From: Arabidopsis thaliana
Taxonomy: Eukaryota; Streptophyta; Magnoliopsida; Brassicales; Brassicaceae
Assembly: GCF_000001735.4 (NCBI RefSeq)
Contig: NC_003075.7
Coordinates: forward strand, 7,503,001-7,567,000
Length of the DNA stretch: 64,000 nt
Reading direction: 5' to 3'
Shown: positions 45,820 to 60,632 of the stretch, piece after piece
Position numbering within the stretch: the stretch's first letter is position 1
How the letters are laid out: the number at the start of each line of letters is the position of its first letter
Program-made: the position numbers and the translations under genes
The notes under the pieces: model-generated
The model's database searches: none
Told to the model about the DNA's origin: nothing
Seen by the model: the letters and a program-made list of their open reading frames with translations, nothing else

Positions 45820-46124
45820 ATGGCTTCTTCTTCTTCGTTGGCTTCTTCAACCAAGCTTGTATTCTTTGCTTGCCTCCTCCTATTCACATTCTCATCACAC
45901 AATCTCGTGGCTGGAGAATCCGACAAAGTAAAGCTCAATCTTTACTATGAATCACTTTGTCCTTCTTGTCAGAATTTCATCGTCCATCATCTAGGCAAAA
46001 TCTTTAACACTGATCTCCACACAATCACCGATCTCAAGCTCATTCCATTCGGTAACGCCCATGTCTCCGATGATCTTACCGTCACTTGCCAGGTTCTTTT
46101 CATTTCTCCCTATTTTTAGTTGGT

Positions 46125-46195
<71 letters not shown>

Positions 46196-46946
46196 CTCAT
46201 AATCTTATTCTAAATGATTATGTTTGATAAATTTGTGAATTAAGCATGGTGAAGAAGAATGCAAATTAAACGCCCTTGAAGCTTGCGCCATAAGAACTTG
46301 GCCTAATCAGGTACATAACATAACTTAATGATCAATGTATTCCTTACTCTCTATCTTTGTGACAAAATGAGTATGAAACATGTGATGGTTTTTGGAACGC
46401 AGAGATTGCACTACAAGTTCATTCGGTGCGTTGAAACTAACACGAATGCTTGGGAATCTTGTGTTAAGAAGTATGGAGGTGAAAAAGCGATAAATGATTG
46501 TTACAATGGTGATCTCTCTAAAGAGGTAGGTGTACACATAAATAAAACACTCATAATCATCATATACATTTACAATTTTTCTATATGAATGTCTAACTGT
46601 TTGTTGTTTTTATTGCACAGCTGATACTTGGGTATGCAAACCAGACATTGAGTTTGAAACCGGAGCATAAATACGTACCATGGATGACACTCAACGGCGA
46701 ACCACTCTACGAAGTATACATAACAGTCTTTATATATTAATCTGACTGAATTGTGTTTTTAATTTGGTGAAAAATCACTTACTGATTGTGTTTTATTTTT
46801 GGCAGAATATTGGTGATTTTGTGGACTTAGTCTGCAAAGCGTATAAAGGAAAGGCTGCTCTCCCTAAACTCTGTTATTCCTCTGTCTTGTCTCAGAGGAC
46901 AATGATGCTTGAATTCTCCTATGTTGATGAAGCTATCAATCACTAA
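45820..46946 (+). CDS. GILT-type thiol reductase, copy 3 (At4g12900-like)
   Basis: Five exons: 45820-46092, 46245-46310, 46403-46525, 46621-46713, 46806-46946; 231 aa. Signal peptide at about 1-32 (KLVFFACLLLFTFSSHNLVA). The redox site is CPSC in [23 protein letters not shown] signature [16 protein letters not shown] across exons 1/2; conserved RCVE, SCVK, DCYN, LVCKAYKG and LCYS. Intron 1 carries a 64-bp perfect (TA)32 run. It is closest in its N-terminal and upstream DNA to copy 1, which suggests the array grew by duplications that skipped the middle copy or were followed by conversion. Same inferred role as its neighbours. Confidence 0.92.
46127..46190. repeat. (TA)32 microsatellite in GILT copy 3 intron 1
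   Basis: Uninterrupted TA dinucleotides over about 64 bp inside the 152-bp intron 46093-46244. Likely length-polymorphic and long enough to affect splicing or extrude as a hairpin. Confidence 0.95.
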
Positions 46947-47575
46947 GTTAATTATCATACTACTAATGGATTTAAGCTTACCTTAGTGGAAATCTTTAAT
47001 AAAGACACGTTTTATGAACGTTGATGAACCTTTTTATGAAACACCTGAATTGAACTATATTAAGTTTTTTTTTCTTTTTTCTTTTTTCACTGAATGTTTT
47101 CGAAATTGAAATCATCTCAGTATGTAGTGTGGTGTAGTGGAAATGGACCACAAAGGCATTATGAACAAATTCTCAAACTTCTTTTAATGTGAGTTATCTT
47201 TATCCTGCCACTAAAACTAGCTTTCTAAGAGATACAATGGAAACAATCTTGAGAATACAACCAGTTCATCCTATTCATTAAGAACAGATTGATTTGAAAT
47301 TGTCTAACATGTAAGTAAATTTGCATTAGTCTCCAAATGTTTTTTGAAACGTACGTTACAGTTTACGCTTTTTAGTGTAACGGCGCACAATTCAAACGTG
47401 GAAAGTAGAAACGGCATGCATTCTGCTACAAGTATAGAGGTAAATGATTTTTACTATGTTGAATAATGAGTTGAAGAATATATCTTTCTTATTCAAATCA
47501 ATCAAGATTCTATATTGCTATAAGATGATCACTTTTAAATACAGCACAGAATATGAAACTGATGAGACAGCTCTC
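46947..47575. other. Convergent spacer, GILT copy 3 to carboxypeptidase
   Basis: 629 bp with two 3' UTRs end to end; AT-rich with a CT/T-rich run near 47065-47090. No gene or RNA recognised. Confidence 0.5.
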
Positions 47576-50051
<2,476 letters not shown>

Positions 50052-51559
50052 AAACACAGAATGAATTAAAAAAGAGGATCACTGTGGTATTGCTTTATAT
50101 AGACTAACACAAAGAAGAAAATCTAGAGGATATTTTGTTAGTTGGCCATAAACCAACAAAAAGTATTATGAATGTTTGGAAAATGATTTAGCACGAAATA
50201 AGGATGAAATTCTGGTAAAAAAAGACAAAAAGATGATATGAATTTTTTTGATTTTTAGAACAAAATTTGGAAACTTATGGTTGGTATATAGATTTTGTGA
50301 TTCTGCAAAGCAACAGTTTCCTTAAAAGGCACGATTTTGAGCATTTCTATAAAGAAAATGGTGATTGCGTCTGCGTTTAGTTGTTATTTACATAAGCATG
50401 ATTGATTTGAGTGGCGCGAGTTGACTTGGGACCGCTTCTTAAAGTGACAAGCGGTTACTTAAAGTGACGACTGGCTTAACAAAAGGTGACACGTGGCTGG
50501 TTTTTGTGAATTCTTTTTGTTAAGTTTTAGGCGTTTTGTTTGGAAAAGATTCCTACATAATGATTAAAAAGTTTTGGTTTTATTTTGAACGATAACTTCT
50601 ACGAATTAGCTTTCCCATTGTTAAATTACGTAGAAAATAAACTGATTATTCAATTATTGGGAATAGTATAATCCGTATTTTGGAAAGCATTTTGAAATTT
50701 ATGAGGTTAAAAGCTATGGTTAGCTTTTAAACCTATATATCTAAAATCTAGTGGAAAGCAAATTTTAATAGAAGAATAGATCCAGGTCCACACTACTATT
50801 TTGTTTAGTTAGTTTTTCTTCTTTTCATATTGTTTTCTCTGGAATTGTTATAACATTATAAGAGTATATGTAAAGAATAATAAAATCAGAAAGTTTTGGA
50901 AGGGAAGAATTTGAAAAAGGTAATAAATAAATAAAGTTCGTTGTATTATGTTTTCAAAATTTTGAACTAAGAATTTGGTTTGGTACAAGAAACTACCGGT
51001 TTTATTATACAGATAAAAAGATAACAAGTTTTTTTGAAAGGTAAAAAAGAAGTGCTAATAAAGTGTATAGCTGCGCCATTATCAATTTATGTGATTTCTT
51101 ACTTCAAAGTACTAAAAATAATTACTTCTAAACTTTTAAATGCGGTTACTAAATTTTAGTGGAGTAAAAATGGTAAATCGAAGGGTATAAACTACATAGT
51201 TTAGAAGAAATTATGCAATAGTAAATCGAAAAGTGGAATAGGATTTCGGAATGTGAATCATTTTAATTTGGTCCTACTAGCAAAATAATTGGTTGATAAC
51301 GTTTTCGACTTACTTTTTGCGAAAACTTTCAAAATATATTTTTGAAAATCCAATCATCTGGATTGAATAAAATTATACTTTTCTATCATATAGATGGAGA
51401 AGTATAATGTCAGCTAAATCTCTGCTTAATAAATGATTTAGTAAAAGAGTCGGTTCTCATTTTTTTAACGCATATATACAAGTTAATTATACAAGTTTCT
51501 CTTGCTCACTCTTTCACTCTTTCGTTTCTTTTCTTCTTTACATATTATTACTTATATAA

Positions 51560-51850
51560 TCATATATATGAAAGTTGGTAAATTTTCTCCATATAAGTGT
51601 ACCATTATCACATGAGAAAATGACATTTGTCGTTTTATATTATTTAAATAAAAAGATTAGCTACATTAATTGAAGAAAAACCAAAATTCTCCTATTGTGA
51701 ATTAAGTCATCCATTAATCTTACTCTTAATTCATTTGTTAAAAATACTAAAAAAATACAAAATCATGCTAATGTATCAAGTATTACTTTCATTCTACTCT
51801 TCTTCTTTCATTAGTTTTTTTTATTTATTAATGATCATTACTTGATAATT
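51560..51850 (+). repeat. Direct repeat, copy 1
   Basis: Shares with 52795-53085, in order: ATCATATATATxAAA, CTCCATATAAGT, CACAxGAxAAAATG, TTAATCTTACTCTTAA, AATGTATCAAG, and ACTTTCATTCTACTCT. Spacing about 1.24 kb, with many substitutions. Noncoding. Confidence 0.75.
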
Positions 51851-52794
51851 GCTAAAACAATTACTTGTGTTGTAGTTTAGATGTTTGCTACCTAACCTCT
51901 TATTAAGTTACTAATTTTACAGTGAATATTTTCTTATTATTTGTTTTGTGGATATGATTTATCATATGACCTTTTCTCTTTTCATTTATGTGTCTTATGG
52001 TAAGTTAGTAACAAAGACATGCAAGTTTTTGCACGTAATGCACATTTGAGATGTTAGATATACTTGAAAATTCTAGACATAAAAAGGGAGAGATCTAAAG
52101 TATTGACTTAAATTAATAGCATATCAGGATATGGTTAGAGTAGTAGATGAGAAAAGAGTACGTGGAACAAAAAAATGTTTGTTCAGAACAAATTATGCAA
52201 GTTTCAAACCATATAAGTAACATAATTATATACTATTGTATCAATATATCTTATAATGTTATTCTATGTATTCATGATAGTAAAAATTTAGGATTTTAGA
52301 TGTATAAAAATTTAGATTTGTACATAAAACGTATAATTGATATTTCGAATCAAAGATGAATCTAATCATAAAATTTGCAGCTATATGAGATAGATTTGAG
52401 TTTATTATTTTCACAATAACACAAAAATGAACATAAATAACAATAATAACCATAAATATTTGTTTTGTTAGCAATTTTCAAAATACCCTTATTCATATGA
52501 TATTAGATGATTTACATATATTTTTATTACATACTTTCATATCCCCACATCAAACCAAATTATATCCCAACATACACTACCAACAAAATTTCTACTAAGT
52601 AACTCATTTTTTCTTTCTTCCCTCACTCTTTAACCATTAACCCAACTTACCTCTTACTTCCACAAATCTTTCGTTCACTACTTTAAAATCATCACATTTT
52701 ACTACAAATCACATCCTTAATTAATCAGTCAAAAAATTTAATATAAATGAAAATCACATTGACTTTTCTTGTTTTTCTTTCCTCCGTCTTTTAA

Positions 52795-53085
52795 TTAATC
52801 ATATATATAAAAATTGGTCAACTCTCTCCATATAAGTAACATATCATCACACAAGAAAATGGCATGTGTCATGCTACATTAATTAAATAAAATGATTAAC
52901 AAAACTAATTGAGGAAAAATCAAAAGTCTTTTGTTATGTTAAATTCTCTATTAATCTTACTCTTAAATGATTTTCTAAAAACATTTAATGAAAAAAAAAT
53001 CATAATAATGTATCAAGCACTACTTTCATTCTACTCTACTTATTATTTTTATTTTTTTATCAATAGTCATTATTCCATAATGGCC
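52795..53085 (+). repeat. Direct repeat, copy 2
   Basis: Partner of 51560-51850. Located immediately upstream of the aspartyl-protease pseudogene, so the repeat could be a duplicated gene promoter. Confidence 0.75.
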
Positions 53086-53149
53086 GAATAAAAAAAAAAG
53101 TTGTTTAACTATATATCCATATATGCACAATGGAAAGTTTTTACGACAA

Positions 53150-53743
53150 CAAAGTTGTTTTCCTCCTCTCTCGTCACTCCACTCCCACCGAGATATAGCA
53201 TTTATGGCTGAAATTCATTTTAAATCTCCTCAAAAGCGATAAACTCATCACATGAATATGGGGAGCAACTTCACTGCACTCAATGCTTCCCTTGCTCCTA
53301 CTATTATGACCATAAGGTTTATTCAAATGCTCTTAGCTTCAATAACAAACTACAATGCGATGTGTGGAAATCCTAATCCAAAATCAAATATGTATCTCAC
53401 ATTGATCATTTGATAAGAAAATAACCTACCGACAACATTATGTAGACGAGAACAACATGAAAGGAACTCTTGTGCAAGAAATGCTTACATTATATACACT
53501 TGATAGTGAGTTCAAAATGTTGCATGTTTGTATTTTGGATGCAACGAGTATAGCAACGGTTCGGATTTTACTAGAACGGGCATATTAGGGCTAGGGTTGG
53601 AAAGTACTCCATTCTGGGGAGTTTGGCTCGAAGTTCTCTTTTTGCCTTGGTCGGATGAGAGAATCTAGAACCTCTCACAATTTAATCCTTGGTAATGATG
53701 TCATTTTCTTGTGTGATGGTGTGGTACACATATGGACGATAAC
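53150..53743 (+). pseudogene. Aspartyl-protease (pepsin-like A1) pseudogene, 5' part, cut off by an LTR
   Basis: Frame-shifting translation gives pieces of a plant A1 aspartyl protease: a leader-end FLLSRHSTPTEI near 53160; CTQCFPC near 53275; GTLVQEMLTLYTLDSEF near 53464; VGKYSIL near 53597; and RMRESRTSHNLILGNDV near 53655. Stops and shifts between these pieces kill the frame. The similarity ends exactly where LTR sequence begins at 53744. The next gene in A. thaliana that I recall, At4g12920 (UNDEAD), is an A1 aspartyl protease with matching blocks, so this is probably a broken tandem relative. Both catalytic Asp motifs are absent from the readable pieces. Confidence 0.75.
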
Positions 53744-54717
53744 TGATATAGGATCAAATTAACCTAGACTACTCTCTCAAATAAGAGGCCAGTTGTAATA
53801 CTTAAGGATCGATTTCCACGAAACTTTTTTGTTCACACAGAAGGTTATAGTATCGAGACTAAACTAAATCAATAAGTAAAAATAAATAAAGAGAAAGCAA
53901 ATAAGCAAGCAACAAATTGTATGTGTATAAATTCAGATGATTAAGACGTCAAGCTTAGGGATATTCTCAAGAAATAGATGACTAGTAGATCTAATTATAA
54001 TTAAGATTGTTATGGAACCATTCTAGAACTCAAATCACTAATGTAAAGTAACAGATACTAGTCCGCATTGATTAAACTATGCCTAATAACTAAGGATCCT
54101 AACGCTAGTCTGCAAATACTTAATTGCTAAACATGCAATAATATCAGGTTTGATTAGTTCACCTAATTATCTAAACCAGAGCTATTCGCAACTAAATACT
54201 TACGCCCATCTATGATAGCTCCAGTAATAAGCAGCTTTTCGTAACTTACCTATTACTTAAGATCAAGTTCTACTTAGCTACTCTAGAACTAGCATTAAAA
54301 ACAATCAAGATGGCAAACTCTAAAGATAATTTTAATAGGTTGGTGATCTACTAAATCATCTAAAACCCTAATGAGAAACCTTAAACCTAACAAGTGGACT
54401 AATAATGTAATCAGAAAATCTTTTGGTGTGATTTATGGAAATTTTAAACTTCAAACCGTCAGACTTCTTGTTGGGCCGCGAGCGGTCTCGATCGACTCCA
54501 GGAGGGTGTCGGGTGACACTCTTGCCTTGGTCAAAATCCAAATTCGTCCTTCAAGTTTGAGTTCTTCTGTTTAGCTCTAGAATACTCCATGAATTCTCAA
54601 ACTTGTCCCGATCTTTGAAATACCTGAAAAGCCTCTAAAAAGACTCTAGAAATAACAAAAAAACTCTAAAACTTATACCTAGATATAGCTAAAATCAGTA
54701 AAAATAGAGGTATATCA
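53744..54717 (-). mobile_element. LTR of a Ty3/gypsy-type element
   Basis: About 974 bp bounded by inverted ends TGATATA (53744-53750) and TATATCA (54711-54717). Directly beyond the right end, on the minus strand, is a polypurine tract TCTGGAGGAGT as expected next to a 3' LTR. The internal protein-coding remnant (56119-56800) is also on the minus strand, so this is the 3' LTR. No second LTR was found in the window, so no age estimate is possible. Confidence 0.72.
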
Positions 54718-55557
54718 ACTCCTCCAGACTTAGCTTTTATTTGCCCTCAAGCAAAACACAAAAACTGAACCCGTGGAAGAGGTTTGAAAACGTACAAACT
54801 CTCAATATTTTCTAGCCTATTGCCTTGATAATTATAACCAAATCCATATGCCTAACATGTCTAATCAAATCCTAACCACCATGTAATTCTCCACAAGCTT
54901 ACACAACAATTCCATACCTAAATTTCACAACTATATTCAACAAGCTTTCATCGCTGGGGTCTCATCAATCAAACTTATATTCAAGAACTTTCTAGACTTA
55001 TTCATGTACTATACCATGATAAATCAACCATTCTACATTCTCTTGATATTCTTTCTCTCCCCAAGACTTATTATTTCAGAGATTAAACAAAGGAGTAGTC
55101 ACATCACCAGAAATATCCTCCGTAAATTTCCAACCTTTGCAATTGGTCATTCCCTAGAGTGTAAAATAATGGGATCATGATAAATATTCCTAGCCCTTTA
55201 CCCTACAGGAAATCCTTTCAATTTCTCTCTTTTACCTTTTTTATATAATAAGGGAGATAAATACTATTTTATATGGTTTCATTCATCAGGTATGAACAAG
55301 GAGTCAAGTTCTATAAATATTAACCGTTTTGACGAGGTTAAAAGAAGAGTAGTGTGATTAGCTCCAGCCTTTATGGATTATGTTGACAAAGTGGATGTCC
55401 TCTATTTTGTCGGTTTGCACTCTGGATTTTCTATTAGTCGGATTGACTCGAACCTGCATCATTAATCAACCAAACAATAGTCTAAAGAATATAGATCATA
55501 ATTCCTAACTAATTTTGACTCAACAAATATTTTTATATACATACATATATATATATA

Positions 55558-55589
<32 letters not shown>

Positions 55590-56805
55590 GAAAAGACTCA
55601 AAACATTAAAAATAAAATTACTAAGACTCAAAAATAAAAACTTAACTAGTAAGCACCTCCCCCAGACTTAAACGTTACTGTCTCTTATGGCATTCAAATC
55701 TGAAGTGAGCGGGAAAAATAGAAGAATAACGTAAATAAAAGAAAAGAAAAAGAAATCATACTAGTGGGTTGCCTTCCACTAAACGCTTGTTTGTAATTTA
55801 TAGCTTGACTGTTCTGAAGTTCAGGACTTAGCTGGATCAATAAGAGATTTGTGTTGCATCTCAACTAATAACATCCTTGCCTTCCATGGTGGTGTATAAG
55901 CGGTGGAGCTTGGTGCAACAACATGTGGATTAGCTCTTTTACCTACAACATCAACAGAAGAAACAAGCTCTCGAGAAACTCGATGCTCGTTTACCTGTGA
56001 AGCATACTTCAAAGATTCGAAAGAACTAATCGAAGAAGTAGATTGAGGAACAGTGGAGGAGAAATACCTTTGTGCATAGGAGTGTTGCAGATGTGGATCT
56101 GGACTTAGTTCCAAGACTTTATTGAAGCTGAAATTTGGCTCTCAGCTGCTCGATGGTGTCGATCAACACTGGTGGTGGTATCGGTTGACACTGCAGCTGT
56201 GCGGCTCTCACCTGAGTTGTAGAAACCTCTATAGCGACCTCTGGAGTCAAAATATTAGTAGCCTTAGTAGATGTGTCCATGTAGGGTGCTTTGCTACTGA
56301 TAGGAGACTTAAAATTTGATCCATCCATGTTGAAATCCATCACAACATCGCAGACATCAAGTGAAATCCAACCTTTTTCTACATCAATCCTAGCACCAAC
56401 TGTAGGTAAGAAAGATCTACTTAAGATAAGAGGATCCTTGAGTTCTTCATCATATGCCAATACCACAAAATCTGCCAGGATGAGGCAATCTCCAACTTTC
56501 TCAGGAACATCCTCGAAGATACCTTCAAGGACTTGTTTAGAGCGATCCGCGAAGAAAAGAATGATTCATGCTACCATGTAGGTAGTTATGTTTAGTCTTT
56601 CAGCAACAGACTTGGGCATCAGGTTGATGATGGATCCTAGATTGCAGAGAGAGTGGCTGAACTGGATAGTAGAGGTCGAACAATCAATAACGAAACTATC
56701 GGGATCCAAGAGCTACTTAGTTGTCTGACTTGGAATGATGTGTTCAGACATGTCTACTCTCTTTTTCTTGTCCTCTTCAGCCCAACCAATATCATCTGGC
56801 TCATA
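54718..56805 (-). mobile_element. Truncated internal region of an Athila-like gypsy retrotransposon
   Basis: From the polypurine tract to about 56805. On the minus strand, 56119-56466 with upstream frames gives the retropepsin-like region: IQFSHSLCNLGSIINLMP, SVAERLNI, EGIFEDVPEKVGDCLILADF, and DPLILSRSFLPTVGARIDVE. The usual DLG active-site motif reads NLG. Stops occur near 56580 and 56720. No reverse transcriptase, RNase H or integrase coding is visible, and no 5' LTR, so the element is a dead fragment. (TA)n runs lie at 55545-55590. Confidence 0.75.
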
Positions 56806-57546
56806 TATTTTTATATTTCATAACAATTTTTTTTACGGTTTATGATAAATAATTTATATAGCTTCTAAAATCAAATTCTTTTACTAAACTATAAACATGG
56901 AAGAGAGGCAGAAAGAATTATTAATTGAATGTAGTCATATAAATAAGTTTCCTTACACGATAATATAGCTTAAAAATAAATGTTGAGATATGGTTTGAGG
57001 ATTTTAGAACTAATTAATTTCACTATAAAGAAAAGAAATGTACAATAATATGATTCTTGTCTGTTTTGGTAAATTGTTTTATAAATTAATTCCAAACAAT
57101 TTTACATTGATGAATATATAAGATTCAGTGTTATCCACTACGTTACATCGATTTCATATTACATTTTTCTCACAGTTCAACAATGCGAAACAACTTTTGG
57201 TTTGGTCCATGACATCATCACCATATACCTACAATACGGAAGATAGTGGTTCTCAGTTCTCACCACAACACATATTGGTTTTGGGTTGAGAGTAATGCAA
57301 CACTTCAGCGAGTCACGTCATCTAGAACTAATACCATCTTCATAAAAGTGGACAAACTGATTCGAAACTTATAGTAGATATAATCTAAATTTTGGATGAG
57401 AAGACAGAACATAAACCGTATGAAATATTATGATTTATGAACCTATATTGACTACAAAAATATTTAGGATATCCAATCACCTAACAAAAAGGATGAAAAT
57501 AAAATAGAAAAAAATCTCATTGATATATCAATCCCGTAAGCGTAGT
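56806..57546. other. AT-rich spacer between retroelement fragments
   Basis: No coding sequence, RNA or repeat recognised. Confidence 0.4.
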
Positions 57547-57916
57547 AGTCATCGTTCAAACTCGAAGTTAGGACACATGTTTTCACCCTTCGGTATACGT
57601 TCCAAGCTTTGATTCACAGTCTATGGCGAGAGAGAAATGGTAGGCGACATGGTGAGCCTGCAATTCCGGCTTTGAAGCTAACTAAGCTCATTGACAAAAA
57701 CATTCGGAATAGATTCAGCACACATCAGAAGATGGGGAACAAAAGACTTCAAAGTGGGCTGCAGTATTGGTTTCAAACTCGAAGTTAGGACACATGATCA
57801 TCTCTCAGACTCTGTTTGATCTCTCTAAATTCATGTTACATTTATTGTAAACAATGGTTTTTTTGGTTGAATATAATTTTACATTTAAAAAAAAAAAAGA
57901 AAGTCATCGTTCAAAG
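57547..57916 (+). mobile_element. 5'-truncated LINE with poly(A) tail and 14-bp target-site duplication
   Basis: The target duplication AGTCATCGTTCAAA is at 57547-57560 and 57903-57916. Between them lies the extreme 3' end of an L1-like ORF2 (FQALIHSLWRERNGRRHG, then LTKLIDKNIRNRFSTHQKMG), a 3' UTR and an A-rich tail at 57885-57902. Only about 340 bp were inserted. The intact duplication means a comparatively recent insertion. Confidence 0.9.
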
Positions 57917-58309
57917 TCAGCAACAACCTAATGGCAACAATACTTGATCACATTCATCTCATGTATATTGGAGGCTTTTTACAGATTTTTCTCTTAAGAA
58001 TCTTCTCTACAAACAGAACCTAAATAAAAGAAATCAATATATCAAATTATCCCAAAATAAGTGAAAATAACATAGAATACAATCTATTTGATCTGAATCA
58101 ATCAATATTGAAATACATGAAAAAAAATCCAAAGTCAGATAATCCAAAATTAATCATCTGGAATAGCCGTAAATATAACTCAATAAACTTTTGAATTCTA
58201 AAAATCCTAAAAGAAGAGAACAGTACAAGAACAAGAATAATTGCTGAGAATGCCCTTTGCACACTACCTTTTTTCAATTCTACCCTTTCCTATTTGCCAT
58301 TTTTATTTA
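57917..58309. other. AT-rich spacer
   Basis: No coding sequence or element recognised between the LINE and the next DNA element. Confidence 0.35.
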
Positions 58310-58646
58310 GAGATATTTGCCTTCTCGGACACTTTTTCAAAACAATTTACGTGTTACAACACTTACAAAAAATCAGGCACTTTGTACAAACAAAGTTACT
58401 ATTATACCCTAAAACCAAATTTTGATTTATAAATCAAACCAAATTTGTTTTCTTTAAACCAAATCCGGTTTACGTGCACGACGACTTTACAGTTACCATC
58501 GAAGTTTATTTTTTGAATTCTACAAAATATCTAAATCCAGTAAAAAAAACTAAATTACAGTTTCTCGACTCCGGATCTCTATTCTAAAAACGCTTTCTTC
58601 CTCATTTTTCACTCTCATCAACAACTTTTGATTTCAGATCTCAACG

Positions 58647-58980
58647 ATGCAAAGCTCCGCCATATTTTCTCTCTCTGTCACTCCCTCTCCTAAAACCACA
58701 ACGGCTCTCTCTCCGCCACCATCCCATAACCGTCGCTTCTTCAAGCGATCTAAACATTTTTCCAAATGTTGTCTCTACTCCTTCTTTATCTCGTCGATCT
58801 TTGCGTCTCACTTCATCTGATTCACCTCTCCGTGCTTGGTCCGGTGTTCCTTCGTCAATCTCTCACTCCTTAGACACGAATCGTTTCACAACCGCCGCTA
58901 CTGCAGTTCCTTAAAGTGCTGAGGAAGGTGATAACAGTGGAAAATTGACAAAGATTTTAGAACTTGGCTTGTTGTTTTAG
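58647..58980 (+). pseudogene. Captured fragment of a phosphoenolpyruvate/phosphate translocator gene (PPT1/CUE1-like)
   Basis: Starts ATGCAAAGCTCCGCC (MQSSAIFSLS). After a frameshift it gives PNVVSTPSLSRRSLRLTSSD, then SPLRAWSGVP, SISHSLDTNRFTTAATAVP, a stop, and SAEEGDNSGKLTKILELGLL. I recognise this as the transit peptide and start of the first membrane helix of the plastid PEP/phosphate translocator PPT1 (CUE1), from memory. It is disabled by at least one frameshift and two stops, and stops short of the membrane domain. Confidence 0.8.
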
Positions 58981-60468
58981 AACTCAGTTTTATTGTCTGC
59001 TATGTTTCTCGGGGAGGTGACAATCAAACAGAATTCACATATATTGTTTGATTGGGATACATTTATCTCTTTAGTTTTGATACAAAAAGCTTACAAGTGT
59101 TTGGAGATCTTTTTCATAATTTGTGCTAAAGTTCAATAACTATTTGCCCCATTTGTTTGAAATTCAGTACTTGATGTCATCTATTGGAAAGAAGATGAAC
59201 ACATGGACTGTAACGTTTGGACTATAACGTTTGGACAATAAGTAATGGACAACCATACCTTTTGTTTGCATGAATTATTGATTAAGTAGACGGTTTTTGT
59301 AAGATTTGTTAAGGATCAAGCCAAAATGTTGATTATTGGTTTATATACGTCGAAGATATGAAACCATTTCTCAAATTTATCCATTTATCACTCCACGTTT
59401 TGCAAATTATAAAACCTTAATAGAATCCAACTTATTGATTATTGGTTTTATATAGGTACATGGAACCATTTTTCAAATCTGTTTATTTGTCACTCCATTT
59501 TTGCGAGTTTGAAAATCTTTATAATAGCCACGTAATTTTCATTTAGATATTTCTTAAGAAAGAATGACTAAATGTTATATAATGATGGAACTGTCCATAC
59601 ACAAATGAATAAATGGTCAAAGAAAAATGAACGATGTACGATGTACTTTGAATTGGCGATTGTCATTCATATATAAACTTGTGTATTGAAATGATATACT
59701 ACCCGGTAAGTCATTAAATATGGATTAGACCGCTTGGACATTCATTAATGGACACATATGTCTTTGATCTACTGTGAATGTGTTTTATCGCTCTGTAAAA
59801 TTATCATTTTTTTATAGTTATGATATACTATATGGTTTAGAGTTTTGTTTTACGGTTTCAAATTTAGTGGATAAAGATTAGGGGTTCATCTCATTTTACG
59901 TTTATTTGAATCATCAAGACTTGTTGCAGGCTTTGGACACCATCAGCACCACAATGGATTAAGGGATATAAACACTTTCAGATTATCCACTAATATTTGA
60001 CCATAAACACTTGTCCATTTGATCATAAGCATTTGTTCATAGAAAACAAAAGAAAGTTACCAAAACACATGACAAAAATATATTTTGTTAACATAAGCAG
60101 ATTTAAGTAGGTCATTACTAATATTTTTTAAACAAAATAAGCTAATTAAACAATCATTACCTTTTTTTATAGCTCATTTTTAATGAGAAGACATGTAGAG
60201 TAAAAAAACAAAACAGAGCTGTGTGGTAATGATATTGGCAGCCATGTAATTAATGTGAAGTTTATAACACTGACCTCTTAAAAGGATCATCAAGAGTTAC
60301 CATGAATACGAACCCTCTATATATGGCAATAAACTTCCAGCAAACATTTGCAACAGCATGTGAAATCCTTCCACCTCGTCCAAATATTTATCGCTAATTC
60401 AATTACGAAAGTGACCACCAACAAAGATATGTTAAAAAAACACAGAAACTCATGAACACGGTCACAAC

Positions 60469-60632
60469 CTCACCACCTTGTACAAGACATACTTCATCCA
60501 GCTTCTTGTAAAGATAATCAAGAACATGAACAACAATCTCAGCAGCGGAGATCGTTTAGCTTGAGTCAAAAAAACGTGTGAGGGATCTCACCATGTACAA
60601 CTTGTAAGAGATATTCGGCACCTGAACAAAGA
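60469..60632 (-). pseudogene. Captured antisense exon fragment of a gamma-tubulin complex component (GCP5-like)
   Basis: Minus strand reads LCSGAEYLLQ, VVHGEIPHTFF, a frameshift and stop, then TISAAEIVVHVLDYLYKKLD and EVCLVQGGE before a GT donor at about 60468. These blocks match what I remember of plant Spc97/Spc98-family GCP5 proteins. The preserved exon edge with following intron-like sequence shows that the capture was of genomic DNA and not of cDNA. Confidence 0.62.

Larger units (their letters stand above)
50052..53149. other. Long AT-rich gene-free stretch with a duplicated block
   Basis: A minus-strand TATATAA (50095-50101) serves the carboxypeptidase gene about 45 bp from its ATG. 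Beyond about 50500 the DNA is very AT-rich without coding signals. A block of roughly 290 bp is directly repeated: about 51560-51850 and 52795-53085. The short open frames here are chance. Confidence 0.6.

Noticed and set aside
54371..54574. 67-residue plus-strand frame in the LTR
   Set aside because: Lies inside the LTR on the strand opposite the element; no domain.
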